From a bacterium (GTDB taxonomy: Bacteria > Zhuqueibacterota > Zhuqueibacteria > Zhuqueibacterales > Geothermadaptataceae): 35,635 nucleotides of DNA. Both the position numbers and the translations under genes were made by a program. Each line of letters opens with the position of its first letter. The stretch's first letter is position 1. The DNA lies in NCBI GenBank assembly GCA_024275575.1, contig JAJRYV010000067.1:1-35635 (forward strand), given 5' to 3'. The notes under the pieces were generated by a model, which was not told where the DNA came from, made no database searches, and saw nothing but the letters and a program-made list of their open reading frames with translations. Of the stretch, positions 1 to 6,978 are shown in pieces.

Positions 1-79
1 AGCTTTTGTCACCTTTAATCGCAGCAAGGGCAACTTTAGCTTTGAAGGATGGAGAAAATTTTCGTCGTTTCATACTCAT
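1..79 (-). CDS. IS3-family transposase OrfA, N-terminal part only (cut by the window edge)
   Basis: Read on the minus strand from an ATG at 79-77, or from a second ATG at 73-71, this encodes MSMKRRKFSPSFKAKVALAA and six further residues before the window ends. This is the typical beginning of OrfA in IS3-group elements: a basic start, then a helix-turn-helix that contacts the terminal repeats. In that family OrfA and OrfB are joined by a programmed frameshift to make the DDE transposase. The gene starts about 60 bases inside the likely terminal repeat at 118-139, as expected for an IS3 left end. Only about 26 residues are visible, so whether the element is intact cannot be judged. Confidence 0.8.
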   Translation of the reverse strand, partial: MSMKRRKFSPSFKAKVALAAIKGDKS

Positions 80-139
80 AACTTAGTTTTTCTATGTGAA
101 TGATTCCACCTTAATCAACTGTCCAGAATATGGGGTCCA
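1..139 (-). mobile_element. Left end of an IS3-family insertion sequence (truncated by the window)
   Basis: The minus strand starting at 139 reads TGGACCCCATATTCTGGACA, which has the 5'-TG start and style of IS3-family terminal repeats. It is followed by a short leader and then the orfA start at 79. I therefore place the element boundary at 139, with the element running leftwards out of the window. The other inverted repeat and the target-site duplication are outside the window, so the exact end is inferred. Confidence 0.65.
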
Positions 140-532
140 ATATAACCTGAGCCAGCGGCCTGTGATCCGGCTCTTCGAGATTGACATTGGATTTTTGCGG
201 AAAGCAGGTTTTGGCCGGCGACGTTTTTCCTGACTGCCGGGGGCCAGTAATCGTGATTATCGGGTATTGCCGTGAAAAAAGCAATGCATGGTTTCTGAAG
301 TTCGCGTGTAACCATATTCTATGATAAAACCTGCTAATTCAAAGTCAAGGTTTCGAGTAGCCAAAAACCACCTGAATACAGAGCACGTAGATTCCGAATA
401 CAGCTCCAAAAAGGAATGTCTTGAAAGATCGAAAAAATCCGACAGAGACTACTTTTTTATTGCATATTTTTGTGTAAATTCAATTTTTATGGCAAAAGAT
501 TACTGATAATAAAATCATTGAAAGGAAAAAAT
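140..532. other. Gene-poor flank between the IS end and the first chromosomal gene
   Basis: No convincing gene was found here. Short open frames exist on both strands (about 60 residues each), but they have no good ribosome-binding site, no recognisable domain, and one overlaps the IS terminal repeat. The last 60 bases are AT-rich and carry the ribosome-binding site of the next gene. The stretch may hold remnants of a gene disrupted by the IS, but nothing identifiable remains. Confidence 0.4.
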
Positions 533-913
533 ATGCGCTTTTGTACTGTGATTAATTGTATGGATGGGCGAGTGCAACTACCGGTTATTCAGTTCCTGCA
601 AAAACGATTTCATGCTGAATATGTGGATTCGATCACCGAGGCCGGCCCTAATAAAATTCTCGCCGGGGGGAAAAACAGCGCGGCTGTCGAATCCATTCTC
701 TCTCGCTTGCAGATTTCCGTGGAGAAACATCACACCCTCGGTATTGCCGTTGTCGGCCATCACGATTGCGCCGGCAACCCCACACATAAGGAAGCGCAAA
801 TTGAACACATCGAAAAAGCTGTTCATTTTCTTAAAAATAAATTCAGCAGTCTGGAAATAATAGGTCTGTGGGTTGGTTCGGATTGGGCAGTTAAAGAATT
901 GTTATTGTTATAG
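533..913 (+). CDS. Small beta-carbonic-anhydrase-like zinc protein
   Basis: A 126-residue cytoplasmic protein. The ATG at 533 is preferred over an upstream in-frame start because GAAAGGAAAAA lies just before it and homology-like sequence begins at once. Zinc ligands of the beta-carbonic anhydrase type are visible: Cys9 within INCMDGR, with the Asp11-Arg13 dyad, and His76/Cys79 in GHHDCAG. Typical beta enzymes are about 190-230 residues, so this is a minimal form, resembling a group of short 'carbonic anhydrase-like' proteins whose activity is not always shown. CO2 hydration is likely chemistry but not certain. It is followed 34 bases later by a methyltransferase in the same direction. Confidence 0.7.
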   Translation: MRFCTVINCMDGRVQLPVIQFLQKRFHAEYVDSITEAGPNKILAGGKNSAAVESILSRLQISVEKHHTLGIAVVGHHDCAGNPTHKEAQIEHIEKAVHFLKNKFSSLEIIGLWVGSDWAVKELLLL

Positions 914-947
914 AATCAATAAGTTATCTGCAAAAAAGGATAGAAAA

Positions 948-1613
948 ATGATCGACAAAAAAACAGCGCGACAGCCGGCGCGTGTTGCCCAAGTGGATGC
1001 GGGCAAGGTCTACGATTCGCTCGCCTGGTTCTATGACATCTGGGGGTGGGCCACGGAACGCCGGGCACGAACACGGGTATTGGAACTTGCACAAATTCAA
1101 AACGGTGAGTCTGTTCTCGAAATTGCCGTGGGTACCGGCGTTGCTTTTGAAAAAATTGTGCAACAAAATTCAACCGGTCGGAATATCGGCATCGATATTT
1201 CCACCGGCATGCTGGAGCAGGCCAAAAAACGGATGGCAAATGAACAAAATGGAAACTATACTTTGCAAACCGCGAGTGCCCTCGATTTGCCTTTCGATGA
1301 TCATGCTTTCGATTTGGTGCTCAACAATTATATGTTTGATCTGCTCGCATTTGATGAAATGGATCAGGTTCTGGAAGAAATCAAGCGAGTGCTCAAACCT
1401 CGGGGCAGATTGGTTTTCGCCAGTATGACTTTTGGTGAGCGCTTTGGCAGCGGTATTTATGAGCGCATTTATCAGCTTTCGCCAAAGCTCATGGGCGGCT
1501 GCCGCGGTGTGCGGATGTCTGAAAAAGTGAAAAAACATGGTTTTGAAATCGTATCGCGGGAATATCATCAACAGGTATTTTTTCCATCCGAGGTCATTTT
1601 AGCACGCAAATAA
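948..1613 (+). CDS. Class I SAM-dependent methyltransferase (UbiE-like)
   Basis: A 221-residue cytoplasmic methyltransferase. The ATG at 948 follows AAAAAAGGATAG and is chosen over an upstream in-frame start that would overlap the previous gene. The SAM-binding motif I is VLEIAVGTG at about residues 56-64, the acidic motif II residue lies in GIDIS, and a motif-III-like ALDLPFDDHAFDLVL follows, then the beta-5 region LKPRGRLVFASM. This pattern matches the UbiE/Methyltransf_11 group. The usual DxGxG aspartate is replaced by Glu-Ile-Ala (LEIAVGTG), a common variant. The substrate cannot be told from sequence; quinone, lipid or small-molecule methylation are all possible. Confidence 0.85.
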   Translation: MIDKKTARQPARVAQVDAGKVYDSLAWFYDIWGWATERRARTRVLELAQIQNGESVLEIAVGTGVAFEKIVQQNSTGRNIGIDISTGMLEQAKKRMANEQNGNYTLQTASALDLPFDDHAFDLVLNNYMFDLLAFDEMDQVLEEIKRVLKPRGRLVFASMTFGERFGSGIYERIYQLSPKLMGGCRGVRMSEKVKKHGFEIVSREYHQQVFFPSEVILARK

Positions 1614-1788
1614 ACTCGGTTGTGCCGGCAATGGATTCACAATAAAAGCAGTTGAAATTGCCAATTATTGCCGTGAACAGGAGTGAAATTATTTCCGGAC
1701 GAATTTTTAACACGAATTTCTTGTTCTCAATGAAGAAATTAGCTAACTTCAGATTAATTTAAATTGAATAAGAAACAGGTGGACTGCA

Positions 1789-2427
1789 ATGCGTGCGAAA
1801 AATTTACGCTTTCTTTTTTACTGTGCCATGGTTTTTTCATTTATGTATACTACACCGGTACAAGCCCAGTTTTTCGACAGCATGGGTGATTCTCCACGTT
1901 TGATGCTGGGTGGCAATGTTGGTAATTTCCGAGTATCATATGAAGATTTTAAAAATATTTATGGTGATCGCTCCGGCGGTTCGAACGGCGGATTTGCCTC
2001 TTTTTTGATCACCGTGCCTTACAATGTGGTCGTCAAGTATCGGGAGTTTCAAAAAACCGGCACCTATTCGCGGCAAAATACGGATTTAGCTCTCGATTGG
2101 AATCAGCGCATTTTCAATATCGGCATCCGTTATTTCCGGCCGGGGAAAAAGGGGTTTTCAAATCATTTCGGCTTTGGTTTCACCATCATGAAAATTGAGG
2201 AAAAAGGCGATTACAGCTTATTCGGCAGTCAAAACCGGACGCCGAAAAAAAGCAATGCCGGTGGTTTTTTCCTCGATTTCGGCATCCATTACGGTTTCAA
2301 TCGCTACCTCGATATTTTTACCGAACTGGAAATCTCTTCGGCAGGCATCGAAGGCAAGAGCGGTTTTGAAGGCAACAGCGTCGGTGGTTACTATTTTTCC
2401 TTTGGCCTGGCGATACTGCCGTTTTAA
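1789..2427 (+). CDS. Small outer-membrane beta-barrel protein, function unknown
   Basis: A 212-residue secreted protein. It has an N-terminal signal peptide (basic MRAKNLR, hydrophobic core, cleavage likely after PVQA). The mature part alternates polar and hydrophobic residues in strands separated by glycine-rich turns, for example SNHFGFGFTIMKIEE and GGYYFSFGLAILPF. The final residue is Phe, the typical C-terminal signal for BamA-dependent insertion. A ribosome-binding-like CAGGTGG precedes the ATG. I do not recognise a specific family; it resembles the small OmpW/OMP_b-brl class in size only. Role in transport or adhesion is unknown. Confidence 0.6.
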   Translation: MRAKNLRFLFYCAMVFSFMYTTPVQAQFFDSMGDSPRLMLGGNVGNFRVSYEDFKNIYGDRSGGSNGGFASFLITVPYNVVVKYREFQKTGTYSRQNTDLALDWNQRIFNIGIRYFRPGKKGFSNHFGFGFTIMKIEEKGDYSLFGSQNRTPKKSNAGGFFLDFGIHYGFNRYLDIFTELEISSAGIEGKSGFEGNSVGGYYFSFGLAILPF

Positions 2428-2431
2428 TTTC

Positions 2432-2546
2432 ACGAAGGCTGAGCTTGCCTGAACCAAATATCAAGTAAAATGCCCGACACCACTTCGTAGGCTCAGTGAC
2501 CGTGCAATACAGGCTCATCCCAATGTTGGCTGAGCCTGCCGAAGCC
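2432..2546. repeat. Cluster of three degenerate 'GGCTGAGCCTGCCGAAGCC' motifs
   Basis: Three related copies lie between convergent genes: GGCTGAGCTTGCCTGAACC (about 2437-2455), the reverse orientation ACTTCGTAGGCTCAGTGACC (about 2482-2501), and GGCTGAGCCTGCCGAAGCC (2528-2546). A further relative, GCCTGTTCTGAGCGAAG, occurs near 23853. They look like members of a genome-wide short intergenic repeat family. Their position between two converging genes is typical of REP-like elements. Confidence 0.5.
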
Positions 2547-2572
2547 AAAACCATATCAGTATATTTTCCTGG

Positions 2573-4378
2573 CTATATCAGTAAATCTTTATCTCCCAAA
2601 ACCGTCAGTTTTTCCCCGCTGGTGATGCTCGTTGTAAGCGCACGGGTTTCCGGCAGTTGGTAAACAAAGAAATATTTCATCGTGTGGATTTTACTCTCAT
2701 AAAATATCAAATCATCCCCAGATTTTTCTCCAGCCTGCAAAACTGAACTTGCGACAATTCCCTGTTTCAGCCACTGCCAGGCGATGGCGATCAGGCTGAA
2801 CATTTGCTGATACGGTGTGGCATCGGCGAGGAAAAGCTCGATATCGCCTGTTGCGGCAATCTTGCCGAGATGTTTTGTCACCCCGACGAGATTTTCAACT
2901 TCGGATTTCAATTGTCCAGCATATTTTTGCAGCGCCGGAATTTCAGCCGCTGCCGCGATAGTTTGCTGTGTTTCCGCCAGGAAGAGTTTGAACGCCTTAC
3001 CCTGCTGCAATTGTACTTTTCGTCCTAGCAGATCGAGCGATTGAATGCCGGTTGTGCCTTCGTAAATGGACATGATGCGGATATCGCGGTAGTATTGTTC
3101 CAGGGGATAATCTTCACAGAAACCGGAACCACCGAGAACCTGCAACCCATTGGAAACCGCCTGCAGGCCGGCATCGGCAGGAAAGGTTTTCACCAGCGGT
3201 GTGAGCAATTCGAGCAGCAGGTCATATTTTTCTTTTTCTTCACCCTCGCTGACATGGTGCAAATCTTCATAGCGCGTGCATTGCAGAACCAGGCTGAGTC
3301 CGCCCTCGGCAACTGCTTTTTGCATGAACAGCATGCGGCGAATATCAGGATGGTTGATGATCTCCGTCTGCGGCAGAGTCAGGTCGCGTTCGTTCCAGCG
3401 GCGGCCTTGCACCCGCTCGCGCGCAAACTCCAGCGAAGCGTGATAGGCTGCTGAAGTGATCGCCGCAGCGTGTGTTCCGACACTGATACGGGAGGCGTTC
3501 ATCATTTGAAACATGTATGCCAGCCCGTGGTGTGGTTTGCCGACCAGCCAGCCGTGACAATTATCATCATCGCCCAGAGCGAGCTGAACGGTGACATAAC
3601 CGCGTTGACCGAGTTTGTGAAAAACACCGGCGGTCGCCACGCCGTTGGGTTCGAGTTTTCCCCCGGCAGCGGGGCGTTTTTGTGGAATGACGAATAGTGA
3701 GATGCCTTTGGCGCCGGTAGGGGCGCCTTCGATTTTTGCCAGCGTTAAATGAACGATATTTTCAATGCCCTCATAATCCCCTGCGGAAATGAATGTTTTC
3801 GTTCCTTTGATTTTATAGTGGCCATCCTCAGTCGGAATTGCCGTCGTCGTGATATCCGAAAGGCTGCTGCCGGCCTGCGGCTCTGTCAGCGCCATCGTGC
3901 CCTGCCATTTCCCAGTGAGCATTTTTTCGAGGTAAGTTTCCTTCAATGCGTCATTTGCAAAAGAAATAATCAGCCCTGCGGCACCCATGGTCAAACTGGG
4001 GTAACCGTTGAGATTGTTGTTGGCTGCCGCAAAAATAAATTCATTTAAGATGGCCACCATGTGGGGAAGCTGCATGCCGCCTGCCTCGACCGGATAAGGA
4101 GCGCCGATCCAGCCGTTTTCTCCCATCATTTTCATGACTTTGACCACCTGGGGATGCACCGTCACTTTACCGTTTTCGTACTTAACTCCGGTGCGATCGC
4201 ATTCCTCCAAATAAGGAAACAGGTAAGTATCGGCAAGCTCTTTCAGTGTTTCAACGATCATCGAAATGGAGTCATCATCATACTCGGAATATTCAGGATA
4301 GCGCGCCAGGTCGCCGACTTTGTGGACTTCATGCAGCAAAAATTTGATATTAGACATATCAACGTATTGCAAAGCCAT
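2573..4378 (-). CDS. Acyl-CoA dehydrogenase with C-terminal extension
   Basis: A 601-residue flavoprotein that oxidises acyl-CoA to trans-2-enoyl-CoA and passes electrons to electron-transfer flavoprotein. The order is: N-terminal helical domain, middle beta domain with MALTEPQAGSSLSD (FAD/substrate contact), C-terminal helical domain, and a further ~130-residue extension. The likely catalytic glutamate is in IYEGTTGIQSLDLLGR. Length near 600 with this extension matches the long AcdA/FadE5-like group used on medium- and long-chain substrates. AGAAAGGATG lies before the ATG. It is transcribed away from the ABC transporter genes and stands alone. FadH at 6979 is the other beta-oxidation gene in the window. 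Confidence 0.9.
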   Translation of the reverse strand: MALQYVDMSNIKFLLHEVHKVGDLARYPEYSEYDDDSISMIVETLKELADTYLFPYLEECDRTGVKYENGKVTVHPQVVKVMKMMGENGWIGAPYPVEAGGMQLPHMVAILNEFIFAAANNNLNGYPSLTMGAAGLIISFANDALKETYLEKMLTGKWQGTMALTEPQAGSSLSDITTTAIPTEDGHYKIKGTKTFISAGDYEGIENIVHLTLAKIEGAPTGAKGISLFVIPQKRPAAGGKLEPNGVATAGVFHKLGQRGYVTVQLALGDDDNCHGWLVGKPHHGLAYMFQMMNASRISVGTHAAAITSAAYHASLEFARERVQGRRWNERDLTLPQTEIINHPDIRRMLFMQKAVAEGGLSLVLQCTRYEDLHHVSEGEEKEKYDLLLELLTPLVKTFPADAGLQAVSNGLQVLGGSGFCEDYPLEQYYRDIRIMSIYEGTTGIQSLDLLGRKVQLQQGKAFKLFLAETQQTIAAAAEIPALQKYAGQLKSEVENLVGVTKHLGKIAATGDIELFLADATPYQQMFSLIAIAWQWLKQGIVASSVLQAGEKSGDDLIFYESKIHTMKYFFVYQLPETRALTTSITSGEKLTVLGDKDLLI

Positions 4379-4855
4379 ATTTCATCCTTTCTCGTTAGTT
4401 GATGTGAATTTTTGAATCTGCTTGAAGAAATTTCGCAGATGCCAACTTTTCAATTCATGAATTATCCGGCAGATCAGGTTATAAAGTTTTCAAGTCTCAA
4501 CATAAGAATTTCCACTGCTGTTTTCAAATAAATTATCACTAAAATGAAGCGCCTGTTCAGCCAATCATTAAACTGGCAGGCTAACGCAATTCAATTATAG
4601 ATAGGGCAGGCTGATATTTGAACCGTCTTCAGGCGGATTTTTAAAAAGTAGCCGCAGGCTTCAGCCTGTGGCTACCAGCCCAATAGTCGTCTTTGGGGTG
4701 TTGAAAATTTATTAATCGAGGATTGATCGTTGTGTTTTGTGAAAAATTGTTTGCAAATTCTGAAAACTTTTCTTAAACCTGAAGCTGCGTGCGCCGGCTT
4801 TGGGCTGAATTTGCACCGATCCATAATTCTCGCATCGAAAACGGAAAGGGAAACT
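4379..4855. other. Intergenic stretch between divergent acyl-CoA dehydrogenase and ABC permease genes
   Basis: Promoters for both divergent genes must lie here, but I see no confident sigma-70 pair. The stretch holds one strong palindrome (4648-4675) and AT-rich sequence. An open frame runs from 4730 into the permease, but its first 42 codons lack a ribosome-binding site and membrane character, so I treat them as untranslated leader. There is no trace of the ATPase gene that usually precedes such a permease. Confidence 0.4.
4648..4675. repeat. REP-like palindrome GTAGCC..GGCTAC
   Basis: The arms GTAGCCGCAGGCT (4648-4660) and AGCCTGTGGCTAC (4663-4675) are reverse complements at 12 of 13 positions, around a 2-base centre. 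There is no T-run, so it is not an ordinary terminator. Near-identical 'GTAGCC(A/G)CAGGCTTCAGCC' palindromes are common as dispersed repeats in environmental bacterial genomes (from memory, not searched). Confidence 0.7.
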
Positions 4856-5842
4856 GTGAACCCGGCTTCTTTGGTAAAATCGAGAATATTTGGTATTTTT
4901 CTCGCTTTTGTTCTTTTATGTCTGGCCATCGGCATAGTTGAATATGCAATAAAAGACTATCCTGTATTTTTCAGAACAGCGAATCTGCTGAATGTTTTGC
5001 TACAGGTTTCCATCAACGCGATCATGGCAGTGGGCATGACTTTCATCATTATTACGGCGGGCATCGATTTATCGGTGGGTTCCGTGCTTGCGCTGTGTAA
5101 TGTGGCCATCGGCCTGGTGATGCTGCAATTCTCGCCCGAAAACGCATTTTTTCAGCTTGTATTCGGCCTGATGGCAGCACTGGCGGCAGGCGGTGGAATT
5201 GGCTTCCTCAACGGCGCTGTGTCGGTCCGTTGGCAAATTCCGCCCTTCATTGTGACCCTGGGCACCCTCGGCGTCGCCCGTGGTCTGGGGCTCTGGCTCA
5301 TCGACAGCCGGACAGAAAATCTCATCGGCCGGGTGACGCCGGCATTTGCGTATATCGGCAACGGCAGCCTGTTCGGGGTCCCCTTTCCGGTCATCGTGGC
5401 GCTGGTGATTATTATTCTTGGGCATCTCGTCCTGACTTTGACTGTTTTCGGTCGCCATATTACTGCCATCGGCAGCAATGAAAACGCCGCTCGACTCTGC
5501 GGCATAAGGGTTGGATTTTACAAAATTTGGGTTTATGTTATCGGTGGGCTGCTCGTCTCCGTTGCAGCGCTTATCCAAACCAGTCGTCTCGGTTCAGCCA
5601 ACCCGACTATCGGTCAGGGTTTCGAGCTTTATGCCATCGCTGCGGTGATTATCGGCGGTACAAATTTGATGGGTGGTGAGGGCAGCATCATCGGAACACT
5701 GGTGGGGGCTTTGATTATCGGTGTTTTAAATAACGGACTCACCCTGATGAATATCCCAGATGAAATCAAGCAGATCATTATCGGCTGTGTTATCATTCTC
5801 GCCGTTTTGATCGATAGTATGCGCCAGAGGAAACGTGAATAA
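4856..5842 (+). CDS. Ribose-type ABC transporter permease (RbsC family)
   Basis: A 328-residue inner-membrane permease. The GTG at 4856 is chosen because GGAAAGGG lies just upstream and the product then starts with the usual short cytoplasmic tail before the first membrane helix. Family signatures are GMTFIIITAGIDLSVGS, the conserved cytoplasmic-loop region around AIGSNENAARLCGI (EAA-like contact for the ATPase), and the C-terminal GGTNLMGGEGSIIGTLVGA. About eight to ten hydrophobic helices are visible. It should carry a sugar or related polyol or nucleoside across the inner membrane. The next gene, 20 bases on, is its binding protein. The partner RbsA-type ATPase is not in the window. Confidence 0.9.
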   Translation: MNPASLVKSRIFGIFLAFVLLCLAIGIVEYAIKDYPVFFRTANLLNVLLQVSINAIMAVGMTFIIITAGIDLSVGSVLALCNVAIGLVMLQFSPENAFFQLVFGLMAALAAGGGIGFLNGAVSVRWQIPPFIVTLGTLGVARGLGLWLIDSRTENLIGRVTPAFAYIGNGSLFGVPFPVIVALVIIILGHLVLTLTVFGRHITAIGSNENAARLCGIRVGFYKIWVYVIGGLLVSVAALIQTSRLGSANPTIGQGFELYAIAAVIIGGTNLMGGEGSIIGTLVGALIIGVLNNGLTLMNIPDEIKQIIIGCVIILAVLIDSMRQRKRE

Positions 5843-5862
5843 TTGAATGGAGGAGAGTGATT

Positions 5863-6804
5863 ATGTCGAAAAAGTTTATTCGGGTTGTTTTATTGCTGAT
5901 ATTTATTTCCTTATCTGCCGGGTGCAGTAAACCGGATTCAGCCCATTACAGGTACAAAATGGCACTAGTGATGAAAGCAGCCAGCAATCCGTTTTTCGCC
6001 CGTATGGAAGAAGGCGCGAGACAGGCGGCAGATTCCTTCAAAGTCAATTTGCTCATCGCCGCCATTACACGCGAAACCGATATCAATCAGCAGGTTTCAC
6101 TCATCGAAAACATGATCGTTCAGGGTGTGCAGGCTATTTTGATCGCGCCGGCAGATTCCAAAGCGATCGTCAATGCGCTGAAAAAAGCACAGGATGCCGG
6201 CATTCGCCTGATTAATATCGATAACCGCATCGATGCGGCGACTGCTGCTGCAGTGGGCTTAAAAATCGATTGTTATGTCGGCGTCGATAATGAGGCGGGC
6301 GGTAAAATGGCCGGCGATTATCTCGTAAAACTCATGAGCAAAAAAGGCAAAGCTGCCATGCTTGAAGGCATTCGCGGCGTCGATAATGCGGAAGCGCGCA
6401 AAAGAGGGTTTCTCAAAGCGCTGGAAGGGACGCAAATCGAACTGGCGGCGTCGCAATCCGCCAACTGGGCGCAAGACCAGGGCCTCGATGTTTTTGCCAA
6501 TATATTGCAGGCCAACCCCGATATTTCCGGATTGTTTTGTGCCAACGACATGATGGCGCTGGGCGCGATTCAAGCCATTGATCAGGCAGGAAAAAGCGGA
6601 AAAATTTTTGTCACCTCGTATGATAACTTGCAAGCTGCGCGGCAAGCCATCGCTGCGAGACGGTTGCACGCGACCATCGAACAACACCCTGAACGCATGG
6701 GTTTTGGCGGTGTGGAAGTTGCTAAAAATCTCCTGGCTGGCCGGCAAATCGATCCCGAAATGATGATTGAACTGGAGTTGGTTACAGAAAAGAATATTCG
6801 GTAA
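5863..6804 (+). CDS. Sugar-type periplasmic binding lipoprotein (RbsB/Peripla_BP_4 family)
   Basis: A 313-residue lipoprotein. GGAGGAG (about 5849-5855) sits 8 bases before the ATG at 5863. The signal peptide ends in a lipobox, LSAGC, so Cys21 is lipidated and the protein is tethered to a membrane. The mature part shows RbsB-like features: the start YKMALVMKAASNPFFARMEEGARQ, the IAPADSKAIVNALKKAQDAGI strand-helix unit, DNEAGGKMAGDYL, and CANDMMALGAIQAI. Binding of a pentose/hexose-like ligand is expected for the family; the ligand itself is not readable. It is co-directional with the permease and presumably co-transcribed. Confidence 0.88.
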   Translation: MSKKFIRVVLLLIFISLSAGCSKPDSAHYRYKMALVMKAASNPFFARMEEGARQAADSFKVNLLIAAITRETDINQQVSLIENMIVQGVQAILIAPADSKAIVNALKKAQDAGIRLINIDNRIDAATAAAVGLKIDCYVGVDNEAGGKMAGDYLVKLMSKKGKAAMLEGIRGVDNAEARKRGFLKALEGTQIELAASQSANWAQDQGLDVFANILQANPDISGLFCANDMMALGAIQAIDQAGKSGKIFVTSYDNLQAARQAIAARRLHATIEQHPERMGFGGVEVAKNLLAGRQIDPEMMIELELVTEKNIR

Positions 6805-6826
6805 GCCGCCGTAAATGTTTTTGAAA

Positions 6827-6915
6827 TCTCAGCGCCGCTGCGACTCAGCGAGGAATCATTTGTTTTAAAATACTGAAATAGTTCGATCGGAAAAAATTTC
6901 TCGCCGAGACGCGGT
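6827..6915. repeat. Degenerate dyad 'CTCAGCGAGGAA ... TTCTCGCCGAGA'
   Basis: Between the binding protein and fadH, CTCAGCGAGGAA (about 6845-6856) is imperfectly complementary to TTCTCGCCGAGA further downstream. A related TCTCGCCGAGGA is seen near 23781. These look like fragments of a dispersed GC-rich repeat, 'CTC(A/G)GCGAGAA', rather than a terminator, because there is no T-run. Confidence 0.3.
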
Positions 6916-6978
6916 GGTGTTGAAAAAAACAATTCAATCATTGCATTACACCAGCACTATGATTAGAAGGAAACTTCG

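Noticed and set aside
115-506. Short ORFs beside the IS end
   Set aside because: One overlaps the IS terminal repeat; neither has coding signals or a recognisable product.
4730-4855. Longer N-terminus for the ABC permease
   Set aside because: The extra residues are not membrane-like and the GTG at 4856 has the ribosome-binding site.
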